Source: Streptomyces sp. TLI_105
GTDB lineage: Bacteria > Actinomycetota > Actinomycetes > Streptomycetales > Streptomycetaceae
Direction of reading: 5' to 3'
Length of the DNA stretch: 64,000 bases
Assembly: GCF_900105415.1 (NCBI RefSeq)
Contig: NZ_FNSM01000001.1
Location: forward strand, 6,163,501 to 6,227,500
Under the pieces are notes generated by a model. It did not search any database. It saw only the letters and a program-made list of their open reading frames with translations, and was not told where the DNA came from. Positions 26,447 to 35,173 of the stretch are shown in pieces; the first letter of the stretch is position 1, and each line of letters begins with the position of its first letter. The translations under genes were made by a program, and so were the position numbers.

Positions 26447-27199
26447 TCACGAGACCAGCGCACCCCCGTCGACGGGCAGGACGGTGCCGGTCAGGAAGGC
26501 GGCGTCCGGGGCGGCGAGCGCCGTGATCGCCCAGGCGACCTCCTCCGGCCGCCCGACCCGCCCCAGCGGGGTGTGCGCCAGCTGCCACGCCCGCACCGCC
26601 TTCCGCTGCTCGGGGGTGAGGCCCATGTGGTCCGCGATCGGGGTCTCGATCGCACCGGGCGCGACCGCCACGACCCGGACGCCGGCCGGCGCGAGCTCCA
26701 CCGCCCAGCAGCGGGTCAGGGTCTCCAGGGCGCTCTTGGTCGCCGGATAGACGGAGTTGCCGGGCCAGCCGCGCTGGCCGATCGTCGTCGTCACGTTGAC
26801 CACGACGCCCCGGGACTCCCGGAGCGCGGGGACGGCCGCCTGGGTGAGCAGGAGCGGTGCGACGAGGTTCGTCTCCAGGAGCGGGGCGATCACGGAGCGG
26901 TCGAGGGTCCCGAGCGGGCCGCCTGCGGAGATCCCGGCGTTGTTGACGAGGACGTCGAGCCGGCCGTGGGCCGTCAGCGCGGCGCGGACGATCTCCTCGG
27001 CCGCGCCCTCCGCCGTGACGTCGGCGGCGAACGGACGGATGCCCGGGTGTCCCTCGGCGGTCTCCCGCAGCGGCTCCTCCCGACGGCCGACGGCGACGAC
27101 CGTCGCCCCCTGCGCGGCGAACGAGCGCGCGGTGGCCCGGCCGATGCCGGTGCCCGCGCCGGTGACGACGACGACCCTGGTGGGTGTGGTGGTGTCCAT
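26447..27199 (-). CDS. Short-chain dehydrogenase/reductase
   Basis: A 250-residue NAD(P)-dependent SDR with the cofactor motif TGAGTGIG (about residues 13-20), NNAG (about 88-91), the catalytic YPATK (about Y150), and the C-terminal LTGTVLPVDGG. The Arg in VGRREE suggests NADPH preference. The substrate is unknown. The promoter region contains a MerR-type dyad and the next gene is a MerR regulator, so the SDR is probably induced by the ligand of that regulator. Confidence 0.9.
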   Translation of the reverse strand: MDTTTPTRVVVVTGAGTGIGRATARSFAAQGATVVAVGRREEPLRETAEGHPGIRPFAADVTAEGAAEEIVRAALTAHGRLDVLVNNAGISAGGPLGTLDRSVIAPLLETNLVAPLLLTQAAVPALRESRGVVVNVTTTIGQRGWPGNSVYPATKSALETLTRCWAVELAPAGVRVVAVAPGAIETPIADHMGLTPEQRKAVRAWQLAHTPLGRVGRPEEVAWAITALAAPDAAFLTGTVLPVDGGALVS

Positions 27200-27213
27200 G
27201 GACCCGATGGTCG

Positions 27214-27239
27214 GACCCTGACGTCAGTGACAAGGTCAA
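27214..27239 (-). promoter_or_regulatory. MerR-type operator/promoter of the SDR-MerR operon
   Basis: The dyad GACCYTG-N10-CARGGTC spans 27214-27237 and overlaps a TTGACC -35 on the minus strand (27234-27239). This matches the usual MerR arrangement, in which the protein sits between the -35 and -10. The -10 itself is not obvious. Confidence 0.6.
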
Positions 27240-27246
27240 GCCCGGC

Positions 27247-27663
27247 TCAGCGCTCGGGGCAGAGGAACTCCAGCCGGTTCTCGTGGCAGTCGGCGACGTA
27301 GAAGCGGCGGTGGCCCGGGAAGTCGTCGTCCCAGGTCACCTCGACACCCAGGCCGGTCAGCCGCTCGGCCAGGCCGTCGAGGTCGGCGACCAGGATGCCC
27401 GGGTGTCCCTTGCGGGCCGGCCGGAAGTCCTCCTCGACGCCCAGATGGATCTCCAGCGCGTCCGAACGCACCCACAGGCCGCCGCGCGCCGCGAGGACCG
27501 GCGGCTTCTGGATCTCGGTCATGCCCAGCACGTCCACGTAGAATCGGCGGCACACCTCCTCCTCGCCCGGCGGCAGGGAGAGCTGCACATGGTGCAGCCC
27601 GAGACCGAAGGGCGTCGTCGCCTCCGTGGTCTCGTAGGGCAGTGCTTCCTGACGCAGGCTCAT
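27247..27663 (-). CDS. VOC family protein (glyoxalase/dioxygenase fold)
   Basis: A 138-residue vicinal-oxygen-chelate protein: GLHHVQLSLP supplies a metal His, VDVLGMTEIQKP follows, LEIHLGVEEDF may supply the second His, and NRLEFLCP the conserved Glu. Members are lyases, dioxygenases or resistance proteins; the reaction cannot be assigned. ATG at 27663. It is transcribed away from the uridine kinase-like gene. Confidence 0.82.
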   Translation of the reverse strand: MSLRQEALPYETTEATTPFGLGLHHVQLSLPPGEEEVCRRFYVDVLGMTEIQKPPVLAARGGLWVRSDALEIHLGVEEDFRPARKGHPGILVADLDGLAERLTGLGVEVTWDDDFPGHRRFYVADCHENRLEFLCPER

Positions 27664-27768
27664 GGGGGAACGAGTCCTCTCCTCCGCGGGTGCCGTGCGG
27701 TCGCGCGGCCAGATCACCGTAATGCCGGGGGTGTCGACCGGTACACGTCAGGGGGAGCGACGGGCAGG

Positions 27769-28413
27769 ATGAGCGGGATGCGATACGAGGCGATCACCTG
27801 GGACCGGATGGCGGAGGCGCTCGCCGGCCACCTCGACACGTCGCCCGCCGCGGCGGGCGACGCCTGGCTCAAGGTGGGCATCGACGGGCCGCCCGCCGCA
27901 CCCGGGGACGAGCTCGCCGGGCTCCTCGCCGAGGCGCTGCGCACGCGCGGGCGGGCGGTCCACGTCGTGGGGACCGGCGGCTTCCTGCGGCCCGCTTCCC
28001 TGCGGTACGAGTACGGAAAGCAGGACCCCGACGCGTACTACAGCGGGTGGACCGACACCGGGGCCCTGTGGCGGGAGGTCTTCGGCCCGCTGGAGCCCGG
28101 TGGCAGCGGGCGCGTGCTGCCGGACCTGTGGGACCCGGCCACGGACCGCGCGACCCGCAGCCCGTACGTCACGCTGCCGCCGCGCGGAGTGCTCGTGCTG
28201 CACGGGCCCTTCCTGCTCGGCCACTGGTTCCCCTTCGACCTCACCGTGCACCTGCGCCTCTCGCCCGCCGCCCTCGCCCGGCGCACGGAGGAGCCCTGGA
28301 CCCTGCCCGCCTTCGCCCGGTACGAGACGGAGGTCGGCCCCGCCGAGGCGGCGGACGCCGTCGTACGGGCCGACGACCCGCGCCATCCTGCCTGGACGGG
28401 ACTGCGGACGTAG
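27769..28413 (+). CDS. Uridine kinase-like protein with degenerate P-loop
   Basis: A 214-residue P-loop-like protein of the group annotated as uridine kinase in Streptomyces. Where a GxxxxGK[ST] loop is expected, residues 37-48 read GIDGPPAAPGDE, so the catalytic Lys and Ser/Thr are missing. Downstream elements (GGFLRPASLRYEYG, YYSGWTDTGALWREV, VLVLHGPFLLG) are retained. It is therefore probably not an active kinase. Two in-frame ATGs at 27769 and 27778 compete; the first is used here. Confidence 0.75.
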   Translation: MSGMRYEAITWDRMAEALAGHLDTSPAAAGDAWLKVGIDGPPAAPGDELAGLLAEALRTRGRAVHVVGTGGFLRPASLRYEYGKQDPDAYYSGWTDTGALWREVFGPLEPGGSGRVLPDLWDPATDRATRSPYVTLPPRGVLVLHGPFLLGHWFPFDLTVHLRLSPAALARRTEEPWTLPAFARYETEVGPAEAADAVVRADDPRHPAWTGLRT

Positions 28414-28562
28414 CGCCCGACTCCAAGGGCGCCCGCCTTCCCTGCCCCGTCCGGGCCCGGCTGTCCGACTCCGGGCCGGCCGACTCCTCGGTCTCGTCCG
28501 AGAGCCGCCCGGGGCCCGACTCCCCGGCCCCTCGACTCCGGGCCGTCCCGCGCATGGACCGG

Positions 28563-29477
28563 TCAGCCGGCGGCCAAGCCCTCCGGGGGTCTGCCGCCCA
28601 CCGTGGTGACCGCCTCCGCGCCCGCACGGCAGCCCGCCTCCGCCGCCCGCACCGGGTCCGCGCCCATCAGTCGCGCGGCCAGGAACGCCCCGGTGAACGC
28701 GTCGCCCGCGCCCGTCGAGTCCACCGGCCGCACCGGTGGCGCCGCCACCCGCGCGGTGACGGCGCCGCCCTCGGCGACCAGCGCGCCCGCCGCTCCGAGG
28801 GTGACCACGACCAGCGGGAAACGCCTGCTCAACTCCGCTGCCGCCGCCTCCGGTTCGCCGCACCCGGTGAGCGACCGAGCCTCGTCCGCGTTGGGCAGCA
28901 GTGTCTCGGCGCCCTCCGCCGCCGTGAGGAACCGGTCCGCCCCCAGCTCCGCCAGGAACCCCGCCGAGGCCGGGTCCACGCTCACCGGGACCCCCGCCTC
29001 CCGTGCGTCCCGCAGCGCCCGGCGGGCCGTCTCGCGGCTCGGCGCGGCGAAGAACAGGTACCCCGAGAGGTGCAGCCGGGCCACGCCGTCGAGCAGCCTC
29101 GCGGACCAGTCGGCGGGGGAGAGGCGCAGCGCGGCACCGCTGTCCGTCAGGAAGGTGCGCTCCGACGAGCCGTCCACCAGTGCGATCACGGTGGCCGTCG
29201 CCGCGTCCGCGTCCGGGACGAGCAGGGGACGCACGCCCGCCCGGCGCAGCGCCCGCTCGTGCCAGTCGGCCGCGTCCGTCCCCACCCGGCCGAGCAGCCG
29301 CACGTCGTCCCACCCCGAACGCGCCGCCCAGCAGGCGGCGTTGGCCCCGGCGCCGCCCGGGAGGGTCCGGATCTCCGCTGCCGTGTCCGTGGCGGGGGCG
29401 AGCGGGGTCCGGTGCCGGGCGACGACGTCCGTGACCACGTCCCCTATGACCAGCAGCGCGCCTCCGGCCGGGGTCAC
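28563..29477 (-). CDS. psuK: PfkB-family carbohydrate kinase, probable pseudouridine kinase
   Basis: A 304-residue ribokinase-fold kinase with GGAGANAA near the N-terminus and the anion-hole/catalytic motif DSTGAGDAF near residue 235-243. On its own it would be a generic PfkB sugar kinase. Its GTG start overlaps the psuG stop by 4 bp, and psuG homologues are classically paired with a pseudouridine kinase, so phosphorylation of pseudouridine to its 5'-phosphate is the likely activity. Confidence 0.8.
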   Translation of the reverse strand: MTPAGGALLVIGDVVTDVVARHRTPLAPATDTAAEIRTLPGGAGANAACWAARSGWDDVRLLGRVGTDAADWHERALRRAGVRPLLVPDADAATATVIALVDGSSERTFLTDSGAALRLSPADWSARLLDGVARLHLSGYLFFAAPSRETARRALRDAREAGVPVSVDPASAGFLAELGADRFLTAAEGAETLLPNADEARSLTGCGEPEAAAAELSRRFPLVVVTLGAAGALVAEGGAVTARVAAPPVRPVDSTGAGDAFTGAFLAARLMGADPVRAAEAGCRAGAEAVTTVGGRPPEGLAAG

Positions 29478-30499
29478 CGGCCGTCGGCGCCGGCCGCCGA
29501 CGGGTGGGGCGTCCCGGTGTCACGGGCGCTCGGGTCGGGAGCCGCCGCGCCGCCGGAACCCGTACCGGTGCCCGTGGCGCGGCCCGGCCCCCTCCCCGCC
29601 GCGTACGCCCCCGCGATGCTCGCGGCGAGCCGCACATTGCCGCGCACCGCCGCGAGGTTGGCCTCCAGAGACGCTCCTTCCGTGTGCACCATCAGGTATT
29701 CGAGGAGGAACGGCGTCACCGCCTGCCCGGTGATCCCCTTCTCCTTCGCCGCCGCCAGGCCCCGCGCGAGCACCCGGTCGTGCAGTGCGGGATCCAACTG
29801 CTCGGCCACCGGCACCGGGTTGGCCACCACGAGCGCGGCCCGCGGGCCGCCGAGCCCGTCCTGCGCCCGTATCACCCCCGCCACCTCCTCCGGGGTGCGC
29901 AGGGTCCAGTCGACCGGCTCGCCCGAGGAGGAGAGGTAGAAGCCGGGGAAGCGGTCCGTGCCGTAGCCGACGACCGTCACCCCCAGCGTCTCCAGGCGCT
30001 GGAGCGTCGCGGGCACGTCGAGGATCGACTTGACCCCGGCGCACACCACGGTGATCCCGACCCGGGCGAGCAGCCGCAGGTCGGCGGACTCGTCCTGCGT
30101 CTCGCTCCACTCGCGGTGCACGCCGCCGAGCCCGCCCGTCGCGAACACCCGTATGCCGGCCGCGTCCGCCAGCCAGGCCGTCGCCGAGACCGTCGTCGCC
30201 CCCGTGGCCCCGGTCGCCAGGGCGGGGGCCAGATCGCGGTGGCCCAGCTTCCGCACCGACGGGTCCTCGGCGATGCGGGTCAGGGCCGCCCGGTCGAGGC
30301 CGATCCTGGCCGTGCCGTCGATCACCGCGATCGTGGCGGGGACGGCGCCCCCGGCCCGTACGGACTCCTCCAGCTCCGCCGCCACGGCGAGGTTGCGCGG
30401 GCGCGGCAGACCGTGGGCGATGAGCGTCGATTCCAGCGCGACGACGGGCCGGCCCTCGTGGAGCGCTTCCCGTACCTCTTCGGACACCTGTGTGGACAT
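29474..30499 (-). CDS. psuG: Pseudouridine-5'-phosphate glycosidase
   Basis: A 341-residue enzyme that splits the C-C glycosidic bond of pseudouridine 5'-phosphate to uracil and ribose 5-phosphate. Family signatures are VVALESTLIAHGLPRPRN, PATIAVIDG, FATGGLGGVHRE, VVCAGVKSILD and VVGYGTDRFPGFY. The last 40 residues are a Gly/Thr/Ala-rich tail not needed for the fold. The ATG at 30499 has only a weak ribosome-binding site. It is the upstream gene of the psuG-psuK pair, which salvages pseudouridine from RNA turnover. Confidence 0.93.
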   Translation of the reverse strand: MSTQVSEEVREALHEGRPVVALESTLIAHGLPRPRNLAVAAELEESVRAGGAVPATIAVIDGTARIGLDRAALTRIAEDPSVRKLGHRDLAPALATGATGATTVSATAWLADAAGIRVFATGGLGGVHREWSETQDESADLRLLARVGITVVCAGVKSILDVPATLQRLETLGVTVVGYGTDRFPGFYLSSSGEPVDWTLRTPEEVAGVIRAQDGLGGPRAALVVANPVPVAEQLDPALHDRVLARGLAAAKEKGITGQAVTPFLLEYLMVHTEGASLEANLAAVRGNVRLAASIAGAYAAGRGPGRATGTGTGSGGAAAPDPSARDTGTPHPSAAGADGR

Positions 30500-30773
30500 G
30501 TGTGATTCCTTGGCGCGATCACCGGCCCCGCAAACCTCGTTGGCGACCACCTGCCACACCCGGGGAGCCCCCTGCGGAATCCGTGACGGGGCGCCGGGCA
30601 GGAGCGCCGACGACGGCCGCGACACCCTTGGGACACTGCGGCAGAGGGCCGGTGCGGATTTCGTCGCCCCGCCAGCCTTCGGCATCGCCCCTGGTCGGAG
30701 CCGAAACGGAGGCTTTTCTTCCATCGGATCCCGGCCTCGGGAGGCCCTCGGGGCCCAGCTACAGTCACCGCCC

Positions 30774-31130
30774 ATGACGACTCATGACCTGCCTTCCTTC
30801 GCCGTGCACATCCCCGACGCGGAGCTCGAGGCCGAGCCCCTCGACCCCGGCCAGATCGTCTCCGGCACGCCCGAGGTGACGGGCAAGGTGCTATGGGAGT
30901 CGGCCGACGGCAAGCAGCTGCGCGGCATCTGGCAGATCACGCCGGGCGTCGTCACCGACACCGAGGCCAACGAGCTGTTCGTGGTGGTCTCCGGGCGGGC
31001 GACCGTCGCCGTCGAGGGCGGCGACACGTTGGAGATCGGCCCCGGTGACGCGTGCGTGCTGCGGGAGGGCGACCGGACGACCTGGACCGTGCACGAGACC
31101 CTCCGCAAGGCGTACCACATCAGCCTCTGA
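30774..31130 (+). CDS. Cupin domain protein
   Basis: A 118-residue single-domain cupin of the DUF861/cupin_3 type, with IWQITPGVVTDTEANELFVVVSG, by position about residues 50-72, and a second motif at GPGDACVLREGDRTTWTVHE. The first motif lacks the usual two His residues, so metal binding is uncertain. TACAGT lies 8 nt before the ATG as a possible -10. Function unknown. Confidence 0.8.
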   Translation: MTTHDLPSFAVHIPDAELEAEPLDPGQIVSGTPEVTGKVLWESADGKQLRGIWQITPGVVTDTEANELFVVVSGRATVAVEGGDTLEIGPGDACVLREGDRTTWTVHETLRKAYHISL

Positions 31131-31466
31131 AGACCCTCCCAGCCCCGGACCGAGGGCCGTCCGACCCCCTGAACTCCGGGCGGAGGAGAGGGAGTCGGAA
31201 GTCTGGTAGGAAACCTTCCTGTCCGCTATTCTCCCGGGCAGCGGCTCGGCGCGGCGCCCCACCCTAGGGGCGTGACGCGCTCAGCGAGAGCTCTGACCCG
31301 GCCGCCGAGCACCACTCCCGCCGTGTGGCGCCCGAATCGCCACCCGGCCGGTCGCCCGTGTCCGTCACCCGCGGCACGGGCGCCCCGGCCCGCGCCCCGC
31401 GGTCGGTCCGTGGTGCCCCGCACCGGTGTCCAGCTCTCGCCGACCCCCAGGCCAGGGAGCCCAGGT
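31131..31466. other. 336-nt intergenic region before the metallophosphoesterase operon
   Basis: I find no gene here. It holds the AGGAA-ACC-TTCCT palindrome and a TATTCT -10-like sequence at 31227-31232, implying a leader of more than 200 nt or a further promoter. Short ORFs are not supported. Confidence 0.6.
31208..31220. promoter_or_regulatory. AGGAA-N3-TTCCT palindrome upstream of the metallophosphoesterase operon
   Basis: A perfect 5-3-5 inverted repeat lies just before a -10-like TATTCT, in the position of a repressor site. I recall similar AGGAAA/TTTCCT palindromes before secreted hydrolase genes of Streptomyces, but cannot confirm it here. Confidence 0.45.
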
Positions 31467-32807
31467 ATGCGCCCGTTCGCCTCCGCCCCACCTCGCCGCA
31501 CCACCGACCGACTGCCCCTCGTCCTCGCCGCCGTGCTGCTGCTCGTCGGCGGACTCCTGCTCGCCCTCCCTGACCGGGCCGGAGCCGCCGCCGACACCCT
31601 GATCTCCCAGGGCAGGCCGGCCACGTCCTCCTCCGTCGAGGACTCCACCTTCGGCCCGGAGAAGGCCTTCGACGGCGTCTCCACCACCCGCTGGGCCAGC
31701 ACCGAGGGCGTCGACCCGCAATGGATCAAGGTCGACCTCGGCCCCTCGGCCACCGTCTCCCGCGTCAAGCTCGTCTGGGAGGCCGCCTACGCCAAGGCCT
31801 ACCGCGTCGAGACATCCGCCGACGGCACCACCTGGACCCGCCTCGCCACCGAGACCGCGGGCAACGGCGGCACGGACGACTGGACCGGGCTCACCGGCAC
31901 CGGCCGCTACCTGCGCGTCTACGGGACCGCGCGCGGCACCTCGTACGGCTACTCGCTCTACACGGTGGAGGTCTACGGCACCACGCCCACCACGCCTCCC
32001 CCCACCGGCGCCTTCACCGTCGTCGCGGCCGGCGACATCGCCGCCCAGTGCACCGCCTCCAGCAGCTCCTGCGCCCACCCGAAGACCGCCGCGCTGGCCC
32101 AACGGATCGCGCCGTCCTTCTACCTGACGATGGGCGACAACCAGTACGACGACGCCCGCCTTTCGGACTTCCGCAACTACTACGACAAGACCTGGGGCGC
32201 CTTCAAGGCGCAGACCCGGCCCGTCCCCGGCAACCACGAGTCCTACGACCCGGCCGGCGCGTTCTCCGGCTACAAGTCGTACTTCGGCGCGATCGCCTAC
32301 CCCCAGGGCAAGCCCTACTACAGCTACGACCAGGGCAACTGGCACTTCGTCGCCCTCGACTCCAACACCTTCGACGACGCCGCGCAGATCCAGTGGCTCA
32401 AGGACGACCTCGCGCGGAACACCAAGGGCTGCATCGCCGCCTACTTCCACCACCCGCTGTACTCCTCCGGCGGCCACGGCAACGACCCCGTCTCCAAGCC
32501 GGTCTGGCAGATCCTCTACGGGGCCAGGGCCGACCTCGTCCTCAACGGGCACGACCACCACTACGAGCGCTTCGCCCCGCAGGACCCGAGCGGACGGGCC
32601 ACCGCCGACGGCATCGTCGAGATCGTCGGCGGCATGGGCGGCGCCGAGCCCTACGACATCGAGACGGTCCAGCCGAACAGCCAGAAGCGGATCAGCGGAA
32701 CGTACGGCGTCCTGAAGCTGGACCTCACCGACACCACCTACACCTGGCAGTACGTCGGCACCGACGACCAGGTCAAGGACTCCGGCCCGACCTACACCTG
32801 CCACTGA
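31467..32807 (+). CDS. Secreted metallophosphoesterase with F5/8-type (discoidin) domain
   Basis: A 446-residue exported protein. After a signal peptide (about residues 1-42) comes a discoidin-like domain (about 45-175: GRPATSSSVEDSTFGPEKAFDG onward by position), a Thr/Pro linker, and a calcineurin-type phosphoesterase domain. Metal motifs visible are AAGDIA, MGDNQYDD, PGNHE, FHHPLYSSGGHG and NGHDHHYER. It probably hydrolyses phosphoester substrates at the cell surface, with the discoidin domain binding carbohydrate. CAGGGAG precedes the ATG at 31467. It is coupled to the MFS gene by a TGATG overlap. Confidence 0.9.
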   Translation: MRPFASAPPRRTTDRLPLVLAAVLLLVGGLLLALPDRAGAAADTLISQGRPATSSSVEDSTFGPEKAFDGVSTTRWASTEGVDPQWIKVDLGPSATVSRVKLVWEAAYAKAYRVETSADGTTWTRLATETAGNGGTDDWTGLTGTGRYLRVYGTARGTSYGYSLYTVEVYGTTPTTPPPTGAFTVVAAGDIAAQCTASSSSCAHPKTAALAQRIAPSFYLTMGDNQYDDARLSDFRNYYDKTWGAFKAQTRPVPGNHESYDPAGAFSGYKSYFGAIAYPQGKPYYSYDQGNWHFVALDSNTFDDAAQIQWLKDDLARNTKGCIAAYFHHPLYSSGGHGNDPVSKPVWQILYGARADLVLNGHDHHYERFAPQDPSGRATADGIVEIVGGMGGAEPYDIETVQPNSQKRISGTYGVLKLDLTDTTYTWQYVGTDDQVKDSGPTYTCH

Positions 32808-34129
32808 TGTACCTCGCGACCACCGGTCGCCGCGACGCGCCGCCCCGCCCCACCGGGGCCCGGCGGCGCGTCCCCGGCACCGTCCTCGTCCTCGGCACGG
32901 TCAGCCTCGTCACCGACGTCTCCTCGGAGATGGTGACCGCCGTCCTGCCGCTCTACCTGGTCCTCGGACTCGGCCTCTCCCCGCTCCAGTTCGGCCTCCT
33001 CGACGGCCTCACCACCGGCGCCACCGCGCTCGTACGGCTCCTCGGCGGCGCCGGCGCCGACCGCGGCGGCCGCCACAAACAGGTCGCCGGACTCGGCTAC
33101 GCCCTCTCCGCCTGCTCCCGGCTCGGCCTCCTCCTCGCCGGCGGGGCGACCGGCTGGATCGCCGGGGCCCTCGCCGCCGACCGGCTCGGCAAAGGCGTCC
33201 GCACCGCGCCCCGCGACGCGCTCATCACCCTGCACACCCCGCCCGAGGACCTCGGCCGAGCCTTCGGCACCCACCGCGCCATGGACACCACCGGCGCCCT
33301 CCTCGGACCCCTCGCCGCCTTCGCCCTGCTGTGGGCGACCGCCGAGACGTACGAGACGGTCTTCGCCGTCAGCTTCTGCGTCGGCGCGTTCGGCGTGCTG
33401 GTCTGGCTGCTCCTCGTCCCGGGACGGCCGCGGGACGCAGGTCGGCAGCAGGATTCCGGTCGGCAGCGGGACCCCGGCCGGCCGCGGGGCGGCCGGGACA
33501 CGCGGTCGAAGGGCCCGGCGGTGCCACGCGCGCGTGGCGGGCTCCTCGCGGCCCCGCGCTCACCCGCGTACCGCCGGATCGTGCTCTGCGCCGCCCTCCT
33601 CGGCGCCGCCACCGTGGGCGACTCCTTCCTCTACCTGCTGCTCCAGCGGCGCCTCGACCTCGACGCCACCTGGTTCCCGTTCCTGCCGCTCGGCGCGGCC
33701 GCCGTCTATCTGCTGCTCGCCGTCCCGGCGGGCCGCCTCGCCGACCGCCTCGGACGCCGCCGGCCCCTCCTGTACGGGCACGGGGCCCTGCTCCTCGCCT
33801 ACGGACTGCTCCTCGCCCCCGTGCCCGGTGCGGGGGCCCTAGTGGGCGTCCTCGTCCTGCTCGGGGTCTTCTACGCCGCCACCGACGGCGTCCTGATGGC
33901 CCTCACCGGACCGTTCCTCACCGAGGGACGGCAGGCCGGCGGCCTCGCGGTCGTCCAGACCGCGCAGGCGCTCGCCCGGCTCGGCGCCGCCGTCGCCTTC
34001 GGCGCCCTCTGGACGGCGAGCGGACCGGAGACGGCCCTCGTGGCGGCGCTCCTGGCCCTCGCGGCGGCCCTGGGCTGCGCCGCCCGTCTGCTGCCGTCCG
34101 GGCCGAGCCCCGAAGGGAGCACGACATGA
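32807..34129 (+). CDS. MFS transporter
   Basis: A 440-residue major facilitator with about 12 transmembrane helices. VSLVTDVSSEMVTAVLPLYLV is its first helix and AGADRGGRHKQVAGLG the cytoplasmic loop 2-3 signature. The central loop (about residues 205-240) is a repetitive Arg/Gly/Asp/Gln stretch. Its substrate is unknown; the preceding phosphoesterase suggests import of a dephosphorylated product. ATG shares its A with the previous TGA (TGATG), indicating re-initiation coupling. Confidence 0.88.
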   Translation: MYLATTGRRDAPPRPTGARRRVPGTVLVLGTVSLVTDVSSEMVTAVLPLYLVLGLGLSPLQFGLLDGLTTGATALVRLLGGAGADRGGRHKQVAGLGYALSACSRLGLLLAGGATGWIAGALAADRLGKGVRTAPRDALITLHTPPEDLGRAFGTHRAMDTTGALLGPLAAFALLWATAETYETVFAVSFCVGAFGVLVWLLLVPGRPRDAGRQQDSGRQRDPGRPRGGRDTRSKGPAVPRARGGLLAAPRSPAYRRIVLCAALLGAATVGDSFLYLLLQRRLDLDATWFPFLPLGAAAVYLLLAVPAGRLADRLGRRRPLLYGHGALLLAYGLLLAPVPGAGALVGVLVLLGVFYAATDGVLMALTGPFLTEGRQAGGLAVVQTAQALARLGAAVAFGALWTASGPETALVAALLALAAALGCAARLLPSGPSPEGSTT

Positions 34130-34179
34130 CCGCCCCGAAGGGAGCACGCCGTGAACGTCCCTGAATGGAGCACGACATG
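34111..34179 (+). repeat. Tandem triplication of a ribosome-binding site and start codon
   Basis: Three units of 25-26 bp, each with an A/G-rich site (GAAGGGAGC, GAAGGGAGC, GAATGGAGC) followed by ACGACATG, ACGCCGTG and ACGACATG, lie between the MFS and TolB-like genes. The starts are at 34126, 34151 and 34177. The first two open only 12- and 9-codon peptides; the third opens the real gene. Confidence 0.8.
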
Positions 34180-35157
34180 AACGTCCCCGCCTCCACGCGC
34201 GCGCGTGTGGGGATCCTCGTCCTCGCCCTCCTGCTGCTCGGCGGCGGAGCCACCGCCTACACCCTCCGCGTCGCCTCCGGGCGGACCGCCGCCACCGGGA
34301 CCGCCGACCCCGGCTTCACCCTGGCCGGCGGCACCGGCGCGCTCTACGTCCGGGACACCGCGAGCGGGCGCGTCGCGCGCGTGGACCCGGCCGCGCCCGG
34401 CGGCCGGGTGACGGGCGGACCCTCCTGCGACCGCTTCCACGCGGCCGGCTCCACCGCCCTCTGCCTCCAGCGGCGGCCGGGCGTACCGGCCCGCTCGTAC
34501 GTCCTCGTGCTCGACGGCCGGCTCCGCGAGCTCCGCCGCATCGCCCTGCCCGGCATCCCCAGCCGGGCGAGGGTGTCCGCCTCGGGACGCATGCTGTCCT
34601 GGACGATGTTCGCCACCGGCGACTCGTACGCGCGCTCGGCCTTCTCCACCCGCACCTCGATCCTCGACCTGCGCACCGGCTACCTGGTGAAGAGCATCGA
34701 GCAGATCCCGCTCACCCTCGACGGCCGCCGCCACCACGCCCCCGACGTCAACTACTGGGGCGTCACCTTCGCCGCCGACGACAACCGCTTCTACGCCACC
34801 GTCTCGACGGGCGGCCGCACCCACCTCGTCGAGGGCGACATGCGGAACTGGTCCGCCCGGGCCCTGCGGGAGAACGTCGAATGCCCCTCGCTCTCCCCGG
34901 ACGGGACCCGGATCGCCTTCAAGAAGCGGGTCTCCGACGGCCCGCGCGAGCCATGGCGGCTGCACGTGTACGACCTGCGCACCGGACGCGAGCACCCCGT
35001 CGCCGAGCGGCGCGGCATCGACGACCAGGCGCTGTGGACGGACCCGAAGACCCTCGCGTACGGCTACGGGGGAGCGGTCTGGTCGGTGCCCGCCGACGGC
35101 ACGGGCGCCCCGCGCCAACTGGCCGGCGGGGCCTCGTCCCCGGCGGTGCCGCGCTGA
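34177..35157 (+). CDS. Membrane-anchored TolB-like beta-propeller protein
   Basis: A 326-residue protein with one N-terminal transmembrane helix (VGILVLALLLLGGGATAYTL) and an extracytoplasmic beta-propeller of WD40/TolB type; repeats include ALYVRDTASGRVARVD, CPSLSPDGTRIAFKK and WSVPADGTGAPRQL. It may be an adaptor or sensor at the outer face of the membrane. The ATG at 34177 is the third of three tandem start regions and is chosen because the other two give only short peptides. Last gene of the phosphoesterase-MFS operon. Confidence 0.82.
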   Translation: MNVPASTRARVGILVLALLLLGGGATAYTLRVASGRTAATGTADPGFTLAGGTGALYVRDTASGRVARVDPAAPGGRVTGGPSCDRFHAAGSTALCLQRRPGVPARSYVLVLDGRLRELRRIALPGIPSRARVSASGRMLSWTMFATGDSYARSAFSTRTSILDLRTGYLVKSIEQIPLTLDGRRHHAPDVNYWGVTFAADDNRFYATVSTGGRTHLVEGDMRNWSARALRENVECPSLSPDGTRIAFKKRVSDGPREPWRLHVYDLRTGREHPVAERRGIDDQALWTDPKTLAYGYGGAVWSVPADGTGAPRQLAGGASSPAVPR

Positions 35158-35173
35158 GACCGGAGCGGCCCGG

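Noticed and set aside
34126..34176. 12- and 9-codon peptides as real small genes
   Set aside because: They arise from duplication of the start region and have no independent support.
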